A stretch of 64,000 nt of DNA from Laccaria trichodermophora (Eukaryota; Basidiomycota; Agaricomycetes; Agaricales; Hydnangiaceae), in assembly GCA_018417955.1 (NCBI GenBank), contig JACTVC010000029.1:434001-498000 (forward strand), written 5' to 3'. The notes under the pieces were generated by a model, which worked only from the letters and a program-made list of their open reading frames with translations, ran no database searches and was not told the origin of the DNA. Position numbers and translations under genes: made by a program. Of the stretch, positions 42,150-51,986 are shown one piece after another. Numbering within the stretch: position 1 is the first letter of the stretch; each line of letters begins with the position of its first letter.

Positions 42150-44653
42150 ATGACACTGCAGTCGCCGGAAGTCCTTCGATTCGTAGATATTGAAGCTCAA
42201 GTATCAGAGGCTGAAACCGACGATTGGAATGACAGCGACCTAGGTGCGTATGATAAATTGTAGTTATTCTACTGCTCATTCTTTCAAAGATGATCTTATC
42301 AACAATGCTGAAGAAACTGAGTCAATCTCGGGAGATACGCACAGGCACCTGCTTCATGAATCGTTGCGGCCATCCAATGATGAGGCGTTTTGGGAAATTT
42401 TTCTTGAGCACGCCAGGTCTCGTGAAAAAATCGCAGAAGAAGACGTTGAAGATGTTGGAAATGTGTCTTTATGGGCAGTGGTTGTCAAGGTAAAAGTTAA
42501 CAAATATTCAGGGCTTGTCGTTCAATGACTTTTCTACTTAGCCTGGATATGAGGAGCAGATAGTCTTCCGAATTCATCATCACCTCATTGACCCTAGGTT
42601 TCCTGCGCGCTTTCGACCCCCAGCAGTCTTCGGTTGGAAAGCACTACCGGGTAGAGTCTTTTTTGAAGGTGGTTCCGGAGAAATTATTCGCAAAGTCTGT
42701 AACGGCCTTTCAAATGTCTCTGTTTCAAACATTTTCAACATCCCCGATCCTGGCCCCTCCCTCTTCAATCTTCTGGATACCTTTCGACCAAAACCTCATT
42801 CATGGGTGAGGCTGAACCGTGGTATTTATAAAGGAGATCTTGCCTACATTCGGAACGTCAATTCATCCCTGCTCATCAACGCCATCATGGTACCACGCAT
42901 CACCTACGATCCCCCTTCTGCTAAAGTCGAAGGAAGTCGAGTTACCGTAAATGAGGCGCGAAACGATGAGACAGACGAAGAGTTCGCAGGGTTATACAAC
43001 CCAAATCCCAAGCTATACAGGAGAGCTTCAACACGACCTCCACAGGCACTGTTCAATGCAACACTAGCGAAGCAACAGTTTCATCAGGCATTTCAGAAGC
43101 GAAATAATCTGTTTTTGTTCAGAGGAGTCTTTTACAATGGCGATGGATATGCGTATTTCCCCAGGCTCGACACTGATTGGTATACCACAGAAGATGTGGT
43201 ACCAACACTGAAAGAGTTTGAACTCTTCAGCGCCTCTTCTGACATTCCTCTCAAGGTCCGAGAGGACACAATGGCGAGAATGTCGGCCAGGTCCCTTCAC
43301 ATAGGCGATGCAGTGAAAATTACTCAGGGAGAGTCGAGGGGGCTTTTTGGAAAGATCATCAAGATCAAGGAAAACGAAGCCGACGTCTTTTTGCTGCTGC
43401 AGGATGTGTCAATCTCCACACCTTTTTCATCGCTTCGGAAACACTTCAAAGTGGGGGATGAAGTGCGCATTCTATCAGGAGACAACCAAGGCGTCACGGG
43501 TTGGGTAGTGAAAGAAAATGATGACAATTTGTGCGTCTTTAATGACAGGACCGGAACAGAGGTGAATTTGTGTTGCTTTCAAGTTGTATACTTCTGAGAT
43601 TTTATCGTCTTTTAGGTGGAGGTATCCCCCGGGAATGTTGAGTTTTTCAGCTCTCCATTTTCCTTCGCACCAACATCCCTGGATTCAAAAGCTCCTTTGA
43701 CTACTTCACAAAGGGGAGTCATGAAGGGAGACTCAAACAGTCATCTTGTTGGAAAATATGTAACTGTCAGCAAAGGTAGTTTTAGAAGTTACCGAGGCAG
43801 AATAAGAAGCACTGTTGGTGAGAACAGGGTCTTGGTTGAACTCGAGGCACGCCTCCAATGCCCAGAAATTTTTGACATCACATCCCTTTACATCATGCAA
43901 GCCCCTGTTCATTTTTTTTTCTGAAAATGATGCTAAATAGCTTCCAGCACCGACAAAATGCTTCATCCCGCAAGGCCTCGAGACCTTCAGACCGATTTCT
44001 CTTACCCACTTGAGCCAGCACCCGGACCTGCTTTTGCAAGCTTTTTGATCCCTGGTCAGCCCTTGCCGCCTCCACAACCCTCAGTCCCATATCCTGCTTC
44101 TTTCCTCCCGCTAACTCCCGCCGTTGAGGTGCCATCAACTCTGCTTCCTAATCCAGAAGACATTCCGACGAGCCCAGCTTGGAACCCGAGCTCGCATACC
44201 CCTCGCCATAGCAATGACGGTAATTGTGTTTTTGATTCAAAGTCAATATATATTGATGCATTTGTGGCAGCCCCCCCTCCATATTGGCTTAGAGATGGCT
44301 GCTTTGCTATGATGAGATTGAGCCTTCGTTTAAGAAACACACGCCCTAATTTTCATGACGGAAAGTACGAAAACCAGTGTGGCGAGTTTAAGGTGGTGGT
44401 CGGAGATCTCGTTAAAGTCCAACTTGGCTTCGCAGTTGTGGAAGTCCCTTTCGAATACTTGATACCTGAAAGGCCGGAGTGCAGTGGCCAAGTTGTTACT
44501 GCATTTGATGGCCCACATAAGGGGGCACAGTTCAAGATTAAGCGGTTTGGTGAAGATGTCTGCGGCTGCTCGAACTTGAAATCAACAGGGCTTCGGAGAA
44601 AGATTGATGTCGAAATCCCGACTAATGAACTTGTAGTGACCTGGGGGCGATAA
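42150..44653 (+). CDS. Spt5-like protein with NGN-type region and multiple KOW motifs
   Basis: Exons 42150-42243, 42290-42489, 42542-43561, 43616-43896 and 43948-44653 join in phase to about 766 residues; the intron 43897-43947 would be GC-AG. An acidic N-terminus (residues 1-95) is followed by SLWAVVVKPGYEEQIVFRI, which resembles the start of the Spt5 NGN domain. KOW-like motifs are SWVRLNRGIYKGDLAYIRNV, LHIGDAVKITQGESRGLFGK, FKVGDEVRILSGDNQGVTGW, LVGKYVTVSKGSFRSYRGRI and, near the end, GQVVTAFDGPHKGAQFKIKR. Spt5 (with Spt4) is a transcription elongation factor on RNA polymerase II. This protein lacks an obvious C-terminal heptad region but has a proline-rich linker (about residues 540-600), so it is more likely one of the divergent Spt5/KOW paralogues expanded in Agaricomycetes than the essential Spt5. 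An optional 51-nt in-phase intron (44220-44270) is possible. Its 3' end adjoins the inverted repeat at 44645. Confidence 0.7.
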
Positions 44654-45026
44654 AAATACAAATCGGTTTTCACTAATGAGTACCCACTCATTGGGGCCAC
44701 TCATGGGCCACTCGATATCTCTAGGGAACTTTTTTAGAATATTTTGAACAATATACACCATCAGCATATTTGTTTTCTTATCCTTCATGTGGCAATGAAT
44801 ATAACTTCCCCTTGTATTTATTAACTTAGTTATAATTTGTGCGAAATACACATTCTTGATCTTATTGTTCCTATGCTTGCCATCATGTTTTTAAGGGTTG
44901 ATCGCTCCGACATCTGAAGACAAATGGAAAATAACAATAAGGATCTACAAGACAATTACATCTTTGGCACTTATTTCGGAACTGATCGCTTTTTCATTGT
45001 AAGTTTGCCTGAAAAGTATTTTTCTG
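44645..45026. repeat. Dispersed inverted repeat, right arm (partner at 12713-13075)
   Basis: It matches the reverse complement of 12713-13075 from AATACAAATCGGT through GCCACTCATGGGCCACTC, TATCCTTCATGTGGCA and TTTTTAAGGGTTGATCGCTC to GTAAGTTTGCCTGAAAAGTA, where similarity stops. No open reading frame is shared, so this is a non-coding (3'-flanking) repeat. Confidence 0.75.
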
Positions 45027-45388
45027 GTGCATTTTCTTGACCACATTTGGACTTTTGTGACAAATGTAGTCAAGGTCTATATTCATTTCGATATTCTACA
45101 AAAACTAATGGATGCGGTGGTACATGTTTAGGCCATAAAATCCGGCCTTGTCTCACGTGCGTGGACATCCCGCCAACCTTACATGCCACGATTGATCCCG
45201 GTACCCATCCTTTTAAAAATCCGAACACCGAAGTTTTTTCCTCTTCGTCCGGACCAAGTTCTGACTGTAAACGATGATGGCCAGATCTGTGGCATATGCA
45301 AATACGGCGCGACGACAACGGAGACGACTCGTACGGGTAGTGATGACGTGTCCAGGTCGGTTTATTTAAAGAGCGCTCCGTCGTTGTG

Positions 45389-45740
45389 ATGGCAACAAAG
45401 ACTGACGTGGAGGATATTGGCGAAGAGGGTCGTGGTGGGTATTCAGAATGGTCAGTAATCTGCCAACCACACTTTACAAACTGGCTTACTTACCTTTATT
45501 CTTTACGCGATCAGTTTCCCTCCTCTTGCCCTACGCGATCGCATCCCCGACGTACGTCATGCCGCACCCAAATTCAACAAATTGCAAACCCTGACTACCT
45601 CAACAGCTGACTCCCAACCCACCACCTCGACGACGATATATGCGGTGATCGGGAGGGGATGCGGATGGATGAAAGGGGACCATAGAACTGAGGACGCCGA
45701 TACAGGCGAAGAGCGGCATGGTGTACCGATGCCGCTGTAG
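45389..45740 (+). CDS. Small hypothetical gene in duplication copy A
   Basis: A possible two-exon gene: MATKTDVEDIGEEGRG, then an intron ending TTTACGCGATCAG (about 45511), then FPPLALRDRIPDVRHAAPKF, NKLQTLTTSTADSQPTTSTT and a stop at 45738. The second exon is conserved in copy B (PKFNKLQTLTTSIAEPP, about 48960-49010), but there the reading frame around it differs. No domain is recognised. Conservation in a recent duplicate does not itself prove coding. Confidence 0.3.
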
Positions 45741-45855
45741 TGCATACTGGTAAGTCAATTTCCCACTGCTGGTGTTCTGTGATTAACCTTCCAGGTACTA
45801 GAATCTCTCAGCCCACAGTCATGAACCTCGCACGCTAACACGTGAAATCTGCTAT

Positions 45856-46119
45856 TTAGAAAACGAGGTTAGTGTAGACGACGACGATTGTGGTTATGAA
45901 TTGTCGTCGGAGCATGTCAAGACGGCAAGACCGTAGTAGGAGCGACAGGGGGCGACAATTAGGAAGTGTCTGGAATAGTTTGTGAACGAATGTGCGCTCT
46001 AAATGTGCGTTTGACTTACCTCGGTGTTCGCGCATAGCCTCCAGATCTTCTACTATCTCTCGATCTCCCACAACGAACGAGAACCATTCCAAAACCTGGG
46101 CTAAATTTGTAGCTTGCAT
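45856..46119 (-). CDS. Hypothetical exon(s), antisense in duplication copy A
   Basis: The minus-strand reading MQATNLAQVLEWFSFVVGDR + EIVEDLEAMREHRG ends at a good GTAAGT donor (about 46018). The duplicate at 49302-49523 has TQVLEWFSFVVEHWGTIEDL followed by EAMCEHQG and the same donor. The shared exon and donor make a real first exon plausible; the downstream exons are not resolved. The family is unknown. Confidence 0.35.
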   Translation of the reverse strand: MQATNLAQVLEWFSFVVGDREIVEDLEAMREHRGKSNAHLERTFVHKLFQTLPNCRPLSLLLRSCRLDMLRRQFITTIVVVYTNLVF

Positions 46120-46215
46120 CGTCGACTAGCTCCTTGGTCTAATGGATCCTCAACCACATAAGAATTCGAACTCCCTTCACGGCTACCGATCTAATACCCT
46201 CTTCTGCGCACAGTA

Positions 46216-47288
46216 CGTCACACACCTTGTATTCAGGTGCCAGTCCGTTAAAGAGCCATCGCCTTCACCAGATCCGCCATGCCATTCACACCACTTATTG
46301 CTTACACTCTTATGCCGACCAAGATCAACCCGAGCGCTTGTCCCTGCGCGATTTGAATATCAACTATCGACTACAACTTAGGTTTCAACTTTCGGGGTAC
46401 CAATCATTCCCCGTCGACTTCATGGTCAGCGTATAGTGAGTCATAACCACTCATCTATGGTGGACCTTGATCCTCGGTGGGATAGCATTTATGACTCCTA
46501 CGATTTTTTTTCCAAAATAACCTTCATAACTCATTGAGACACAGTGGCTCTCAACAACCACCAATTCGTCCTAGGCAACACTTGACAGCTTTGATTATAA
46601 TCATTGAACGCTGCGTATCCGACTGATTGCCTTCAAAGTCTATCGATTTTCCAGAAAACAACAAGAGAATAATGAACGGTCATACTGCCGTCTTAAAAGG
46701 GGGCGTACAAATGTATGTTTCCTACTACGGTTCGTATTTTGCCTTGTACTGACAGTTTCTAGTGATAATCAACGAGGATCTTAATACGTGCCATCAGAGA
46801 GCTCTGATCCGAAGCAAGATGCGGACGTACCCTTCGATGCTGGGGATCTATTCGCAACCGAAGAAGAGCCGTTAAACTTAAAAAACCCTGTTCATTTACC
46901 AAAATCTACTGACTGTTCAACGTGCAGAACTATGATCGTTGATGACCAGTGTATTTTAACGGAGAACGGGTTTTGTAAGACTATAGATATACCTTTGAAC
47001 AGCTTGATCCATTCCCACAAATCTGTGTCGACACCACCCCTGCCGCCATAACCACGTCTTTGTGTAAAATTCATTACACATTTACAGCACTGCAAACATT
47101 TCCACGTGGGCCAAGCTCCAGCGCTTCGGTCATGATGCGTCGATAAAGAGGTCCTGATAGATTGTTGATAGCCAACTTTACAACCGCCATGTCCTCCCTA
47201 CAAAATGGAACTAGCCTGGACGAGCCGTCAAATACAGAGCCGCGGACTTCAAAGTACTGTGCGTTATGGATAAAACTGAAGCGATCGG
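46216..47288. other. Region upstream of the BTB gene, no certain gene
   Basis: An 87-codon plus-strand reading at 46788-47051 (MPSESSDPKQDADVPFDAGD) is acidic then Cys-containing (DCSTCRTMIVDDQ). It could be an N-terminal exon or a relic of another BTB-type gene but has no partner exon. A further plus-strand start at 47189 (MSSLQNGTSLDEPSNTEPRT) might be a 5' exon of the BTB gene, but the splice I tried is out of phase. Confidence 0.3.
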
Positions 47289-48168
47289 ATGCCACTGAAA
47301 GCTTACAACGTTTCACTTTCAGTCTGCGATGCGGCTGCCGATGTTGTTTTCCAATCGTCGGATGGAGTCTTGTTCCGCGTCTACCGAACCCACCTTGAGT
47401 CGCACACAGGAGGATTTGCTCCCGCCGAAATTCCTACCCTTGATGAGGTCGTTGTACTCTCTGAACCAGCGGAAGTTCTGGAGCTCCTCTTCCAATTCAC
47501 CCAACCATCACGCCAACCAGACGTTTTGAATCTTGGATTCGATCTACTCTTTGCCTTGGCGGAGGCGGCGGAGAAATACGAGGCATACGGTGCGATGAGT
47601 CTATGTAATATGCGAATGCAGTGAGTGGAATACTGCGACTCGTATGGATGAGTGCAAGCAATGCTGATCCTCTATAGTTACATAGTCGAACAGAAACCTA
47701 TGGAGATTTTGAACTATGCCTTGAAACACGGCTATACAGAGCTCGCCAATAAAGCAGCTCCCATCACAGTTGCCGGCCGTTCAGCTTTGACGCTATCAGC
47801 TGAAATTCTCACATTCCCCGGAGCTCTGGTCACCTGGGTTTGCACATTCAAAACATGGTTTATGAACCATAGCGCTAACTATGTCATAACAGAACAAATA
47901 CTATGCACAATGGGATAGATTAACCAAGGATTCTTTGGATCTCCTTGTGACCTACCAGCATCCGAATGATCACTACCCAAGTGGAAGCAACACCTGGACT
48001 TTGGTCACAACCCAACACATCCGTAAAGTCAACGTCGACCCGAGATCCTTTCATATTGCTTCAGTTAGTGGATCTGGCTGCGCTAACTGCGTGTCGTATC
48101 TGAAAATAATGAACGAAACCTTGACTGAACGTCATAAAAAAATTCTCAAATTCACAGATCTCATGTAA
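47289..48168 (+). CDS. BTB/POZ-domain protein
   Basis: Exon 1 (from about 47289) carries the BTB fold: AAADVVFQSSDGVLFRVYRT + HLESHTGGFAPAEIPTLDEV + VVLSEPAEVLELLFQFTQPS + LFALAEAAEKYEAYGAMSLC. Introns follow MRM (about 47621-47680) and VTW (about 47837-47890), both in phase. The C-terminal part reads YIVEQKPMEILNYALKHGYT, LANKAAPITVAGRSA, NKYYAQWDRLTKDSLDLLVT, and ends KKILKFTDLM at 48168. The order D-V-V-F-x-S-x-D-G-x-x-F-x-V...H-T-G-G-F-x-P-A-E matches the BTB family expanded in Agaricomycetes. BTB domains dimerise and can serve as CUL3 adaptors; the substrate is unknown. The start is uncertain. A degenerate copy of its 3' end lies just downstream (48316-48700). Confidence 0.75.
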
Positions 48169-48315
48169 CCAATCTATCTTCTTCGCAACTTCTTCGTTTT
48201 AGTTATCCGAGTTTTGACTTCTGACAAAATTTCTGCACTTAAGGTTCTGTAAGACCGAGGTCATTCAGCTTGACTTACAAATATTACATGGAATGATGTA
48301 TGAGCAATGTCTTTG

Positions 48316-48700
48316 TTTCGTTGTTTCGTTGATTTTGAGGGATTCGTGGACGCCATCAAAATCTTCCTCATCCACCCAACCAAATTTCGGCATGTCCCAG
48401 CGGAAAGAGCCGAGTTGGCACAGACAGTGCGTAGACCGTATAACGAAACTCAATTTCGAGTGGCCATGAACCTGACAGGCCCAGGAACACTTGGGTTTTC
48501 ATCACAGCCCAACACATCCGTAAAGGTGTACTCGACCCCAGATGCTTATACATCGATTCAGTTATTGAAGCTCGCTGATGCTATGAATCCGTAGGGTCTC
48601 TGGATTCATTGTTCAATGTTGGTTGAATGGACAAAACGTTGACTGAACTTCATCAATCAACATTCAAAAAATTCCTAAATAAATTTCAAGTAAATTTGCC
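48316..48700 (+). pseudogene. Degenerate duplicate of the BTB gene 3' end
   Basis: The segment CCCAACACATCCGTAAAG (48507) followed by CGACCC.AGAT and TTCAGTTA matches 48010-48070 of the BTB gene. AAAACGTTGACTGAACTTCATCA (about 48635-48657) matches ACCTTGACTGAACGTCATAA at 48118. A plus-strand reading (FVDAIKIFLIHPTKFRHVPA) remains but does not align with BTB coding sequence. It is a truncated duplicate. Confidence 0.5.
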
Positions 48701-49605
48701 ACGGAGACGGCTCGTACGGGTAGTTACGACGTGTTCAGGTCGGTTCAAAGAGCGCTTCATGCAGGTTGTGATAACAACAAAGACTATGACGTGAAGGAGA
48801 TTGGTGAAGGGGGTCGGGTTGGGTATTCAGAATGGTCATGGTTCGTAGCTTGCCAACCACACTTTACAAACTGGCTTTCTTACCTTTTTACGTTATCTGT
48901 TCAGTTTCCCTCCTCTTGCCCACGCGATCACATCCGCGACGCACGTCATGCCACACCCAAATTCAATAAATTGCAAACCCTGACTACCTCAATAGCTGAA
49001 CCACCTCAAGGCCTCAAGCTTCAAGGACGATATATGCGTTTATCAGGAAGCGGTGCGGATCGATGAGGGGGACCATAGAGCTGAGGGCGCCGATCCTGGC
49101 GAAGAGCTGTGTGGAATGGCGATGCCGCTAATTTCTGAAGTCATACTGGTAAGTCAGTCTCCCACTGTCTGTCCTCTGTGATTGACCTTCTAGGTACTAG
49201 AACCTCTCAGCCCACAGTCATGAACGTTAACTGAACCCCCGCACGTAAAATCTGCTCGTTATAGAGAGGTTAGTGACGACGACGATTATGGTTATGAACG
49301 GTCATTGGAGCAAATCAAGACGGCAAGGGAGATGACGGCATGGCTGCAGGAGCGACTGGGTGGGGTGGGGGACAGTTAGGAGTGTGTGGAACAGATTGTA
49401 AGTGGATTTATACTCTATATGTGCGTATGACTTACCTTGGTGTTCGCACATGGCCTCTACTAGATCTTCTATTGTTCCCCAATGTTCCACAACGAACGAG
49501 AACCATTCCAAAACCTGAGTCAAAGCTTGCCTCGTCGACTAGCGTCTTCGTCTTACGGTTCAACCACATAAGAAATCGAACTCCCTCACGGCCAAAGTCT
49601 GTCTA
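48700..49605 (+). repeat. Direct duplication copy B (partner 45322-46215)
   Basis: Same order and orientation as copy A. The antisense exon with TQVLEWFSFVVEHW is at 49302-49523. Together with 48316-48700 it indicates that a unit of about 3.4 kb (copy A plus BTB gene) was tandemly duplicated and the second BTB gene then mostly deleted. Confidence 0.8.
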
Positions 49606-50468
49606 GGAGAGTCTACGCCCCGCACCCTTATTGAAGGACTAGGATGAACATTTGTAACACTTTTCTTTTGACATTATACTCCACTCTCTTTCACTTCCCC
49701 CTAATTCTTTTTCCTTACAGCCAATCCAGAAAGCCAGTTCGAGTGAGTGGCGAAACTCAACATGCGGTCTCATGCTGCTCTAACTTAGAATCTCATTCTG
49801 CGATGTTAGGTTTAGGAGGTGTGGATGGGTGTATGCATTCCCTTATCGCCAAAATCATGACCCTATGCCGCGTGCCGCGTGCCGTGTCACAAACACTGAT
49901 CAATATCCGTCTTTTCCTGTTGATCTTCAAGGTGAGACAGTACTTCTAGATCGAGCTTTTTGGGTGATGCGCAATTATACTGTTTCGAAATACTTGCAAT
50001 GAGGACACTTTGTACAGTTTTTGGTGACGAAAGCTGAAATAAGTATAATTTATCGTGATTGGGATGAATGGTCGTGGCGACGATGTGTGCCAGGAAAGTG
50101 ATATTTTTCCGACAATACCATGCCCGCTGCAATCAAAGCTAATACGACCATTCACCAAATAATAACAAGAACAAATTTTTGACAAATTTCGAATTTGATC
50201 CAAAACTACCATCTCCCTGCTCCATAACTCCATCGCCTGGCAATCATACAATCTGGCGACGATCAAAGTCCATTCCCATTTGTTTTAACCTCTAAAAATC
50301 ACATATTGCTCGCAATTTCGCAGTGACCGCTTGGAATTCTGGCGGTTTGAGTCATTGAAGGCATCACGAGGGGCCGTCACTGGCATGCACAAGGTAGGAT
50401 ACGTCACTCTAACAAAAAAATTCAGGCTAAATTATTGCTTACTTTCATATTAGCTTAGGTCAAAATTC
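49606..50468. other. Intergenic, no gene seen
   Basis: Only short readings without family resemblance. A CCGCGTGCCGCGTGCCGTG microrepeat lies at about 49867. The last 120 bases contain CAAAAAAATTC and TTAGGTCA words upstream of the F-box gene but no clear core promoter. Confidence 0.4.
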
Positions 50469-51986
50469 TTGGATTCATTGCAGAAAATGGGTGTGGCTCG
50501 AACTTCGGCACCTTCAAACGGTTTGGTTGAAGTTCACCCCTCCCTCAGCGTCACAACTCCTATTGAACGACTCCCAGTCGAAATCCTCGCAGAGATATTT
50601 ATCCTTTGTATTTCTCACAGCCACTACCCACCGTTAATCGACAAATCAGCTGGATCCCCGATATTGTTGTGTTGTGTCTGCAAAAGCTGGCAAGAGGTCG
50701 CTGGCGGCTTACCCATGTTGTGGACTGCAGCTTACGTCTCCACAGACACTATCAATCGAAAACGGCGGAGGAAGCTGCCCCAGTTGCTGGACAGATGGTT
50801 CTCCTGCTCGAACGAGCTTCCGCTGTCTTTCAAATTCACTTCTGGGTATGAGCGTCATGATAAGGTGATGAAAACGTTTACCGCCTGCGTCACTCCATTT
50901 GCCCATCGATTTCGCCACCTTGACCTTGATTTACTCGATTTTATCTATCCGATCCCTAGGGAACTTCAATTATCCACTGCATCACAGCCAACACAGACGC
51001 AGCTCAATCGTCCTGACATATCGTGGTCTACTCTCCAATTTCTTCAATTAGAATCTGCCATTATACGGGAAAATGTCAACATCGAAGGCGACTTGATAAT
51101 CCCTCTCTTCCCCTTTGCACCCCGCCTTCAACGGCTTCGCATGGACAGTCTTTCATTCAAAGGAGGCACCCCTCTTCAGCTCATTCTTCCGTGGAGTCAG
51201 TTGACCCACCTCATCCTCGTTGATCCCCTTGAATCCCATGTGTGGCTTCAGCTATTTCCAATGTGCCCAAACCTTCAGCATGGCTTATTTTACGTCTACG
51301 AGGAATTCACCCCCACTCCATCAACCGCTAAACGTGTGATATTCCATCACCTCATCGATCTCGCATTCGGATTCTGCGACCCAATAAATCCCAGCATCCT
51401 CGGTCATTTTGACTTCCCAGCGCTAAAGACTTTGAGGCTTCAAAATGACGCCGACATCACCAGTTCCGATGGAGCTGACGATGTATTCTGGACAGCGACC
51501 ACCCGCCGTCGGCTTTATCAACAAGTTGCTCCGCTTGAGAGGCTTTCTCTTGGCGGAGGTTGGCCTTTCGTTTGTATTTTTAAAGCTGCTGCGCACGTCG
51601 TCGAGCTGGACCTTGACAATATCAGGAACTTCCAGCCGTATCTCCCATCGCTGCAGCACCTTTCAGATGGAGATTCACTTCTAGCGAACCTGAGAGTTCT
51701 CTCTGTGAATATTGGCGGTCATTCGGAGTTACAGACAGATGTGCTAGCCAACATCGTCACATCAAGAAGATGCGCTCAACTTGGAATCGAGAAGGTCACA
51801 TTATATCCATGTCGCGATTTTGAAAGTCAAAAATATGTGAAAAAGTTAACAGGGCAGCTTCAGCCTCTCATTGACGACGGATTTATTCTGGAGCTTCGCG
51901 ATGCGGCAATGTTTACTCACTGGTACAAACGGCTCGATCCGACCGCGACCGCATGGCGTGAAGGGATTTTTGATATTGAAGACTGA
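50469..51986 (+). CDS. F-box protein, single exon, 505 residues
   Basis: The F-box is near the N-terminus (residues about 34-85): IERLPVEILAEIFILCIS, then LLCCVCKSWQEVAGGLPMLW. This L-P-x-E-I-L-x-x-I-F...V-C-K-x-W...P-x-L-W pattern is characteristic of the F-box-like proteins of mushrooms. The rest is a series of LRR-like strands: FAHRFRHLDLDLLD, WSTLQFLQLESAI, APRLQRLRMDSLSF, WSQLTHLILVDPLE, FPALKTLRLQNDAD, HVVELDLDNI and LLANLRVLSVNIGG. It is uninterrupted and of usual family length, so it looks functional, unlike the broken F-box gene at 37317-39120. A second in-frame ATG seven codons in is equally possible as the start. It would act as substrate receptor in an SCF ubiquitin ligase; the substrate is unknown. 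Confidence 0.85.
   Translation: MDSLQKMGVARTSAPSNGLVEVHPSLSVTTPIERLPVEILAEIFILCISHSHYPPLIDKSAGSPILLCCVCKSWQEVAGGLPMLWTAAYVSTDTINRKRRRKLPQLLDRWFSCSNELPLSFKFTSGYERHDKVMKTFTACVTPFAHRFRHLDLDLLDFIYPIPRELQLSTASQPTQTQLNRPDISWSTLQFLQLESAIIRENVNIEGDLIIPLFPFAPRLQRLRMDSLSFKGGTPLQLILPWSQLTHLILVDPLESHVWLQLFPMCPNLQHGLFYVYEEFTPTPSTAKRVIFHHLIDLAFGFCDPINPSILGHFDFPALKTLRLQNDADITSSDGADDVFWTATTRRRLYQQVAPLERLSLGGGWPFVCIFKAAAHVVELDLDNIRNFQPYLPSLQHLSDGDSLLANLRVLSVNIGGHSELQTDVLANIVTSRRCAQLGIEKVTLYPCRDFESQKYVKKLTGQLQPLIDDGFILELRDAAMFTHWYKRLDPTATAWREGIFDIED

Larger units (their letters stand above)
45322..46215 (+). repeat. Direct duplication copy A (partner 48700-49605)
   Basis: Shared segments in the same order and orientation: GACTCGTACGGGTAGT.A.GACG, GGGTATTCAGAATGGTCA, CCAACCACACTTTACAAACT, CAGTTTCCCTCCTCTTGCCC, AAATTGCAAACCCTGACTAC, TACTAGAA.CTCTCAGCCCAC, CGAACGAGAACCATTCCAAA and TCAACCACATAAGAA.TCGAA. 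The copies have diverged by substitutions and small indels. Confidence 0.85.

Noticed and set aside
45047..45318. Cys-rich plus-strand and opposing minus-strand readings after the inverted repeat
   Set aside because: Both strands are open over a short stretch with no introns, domain or duplicate support, so neither could be preferred.
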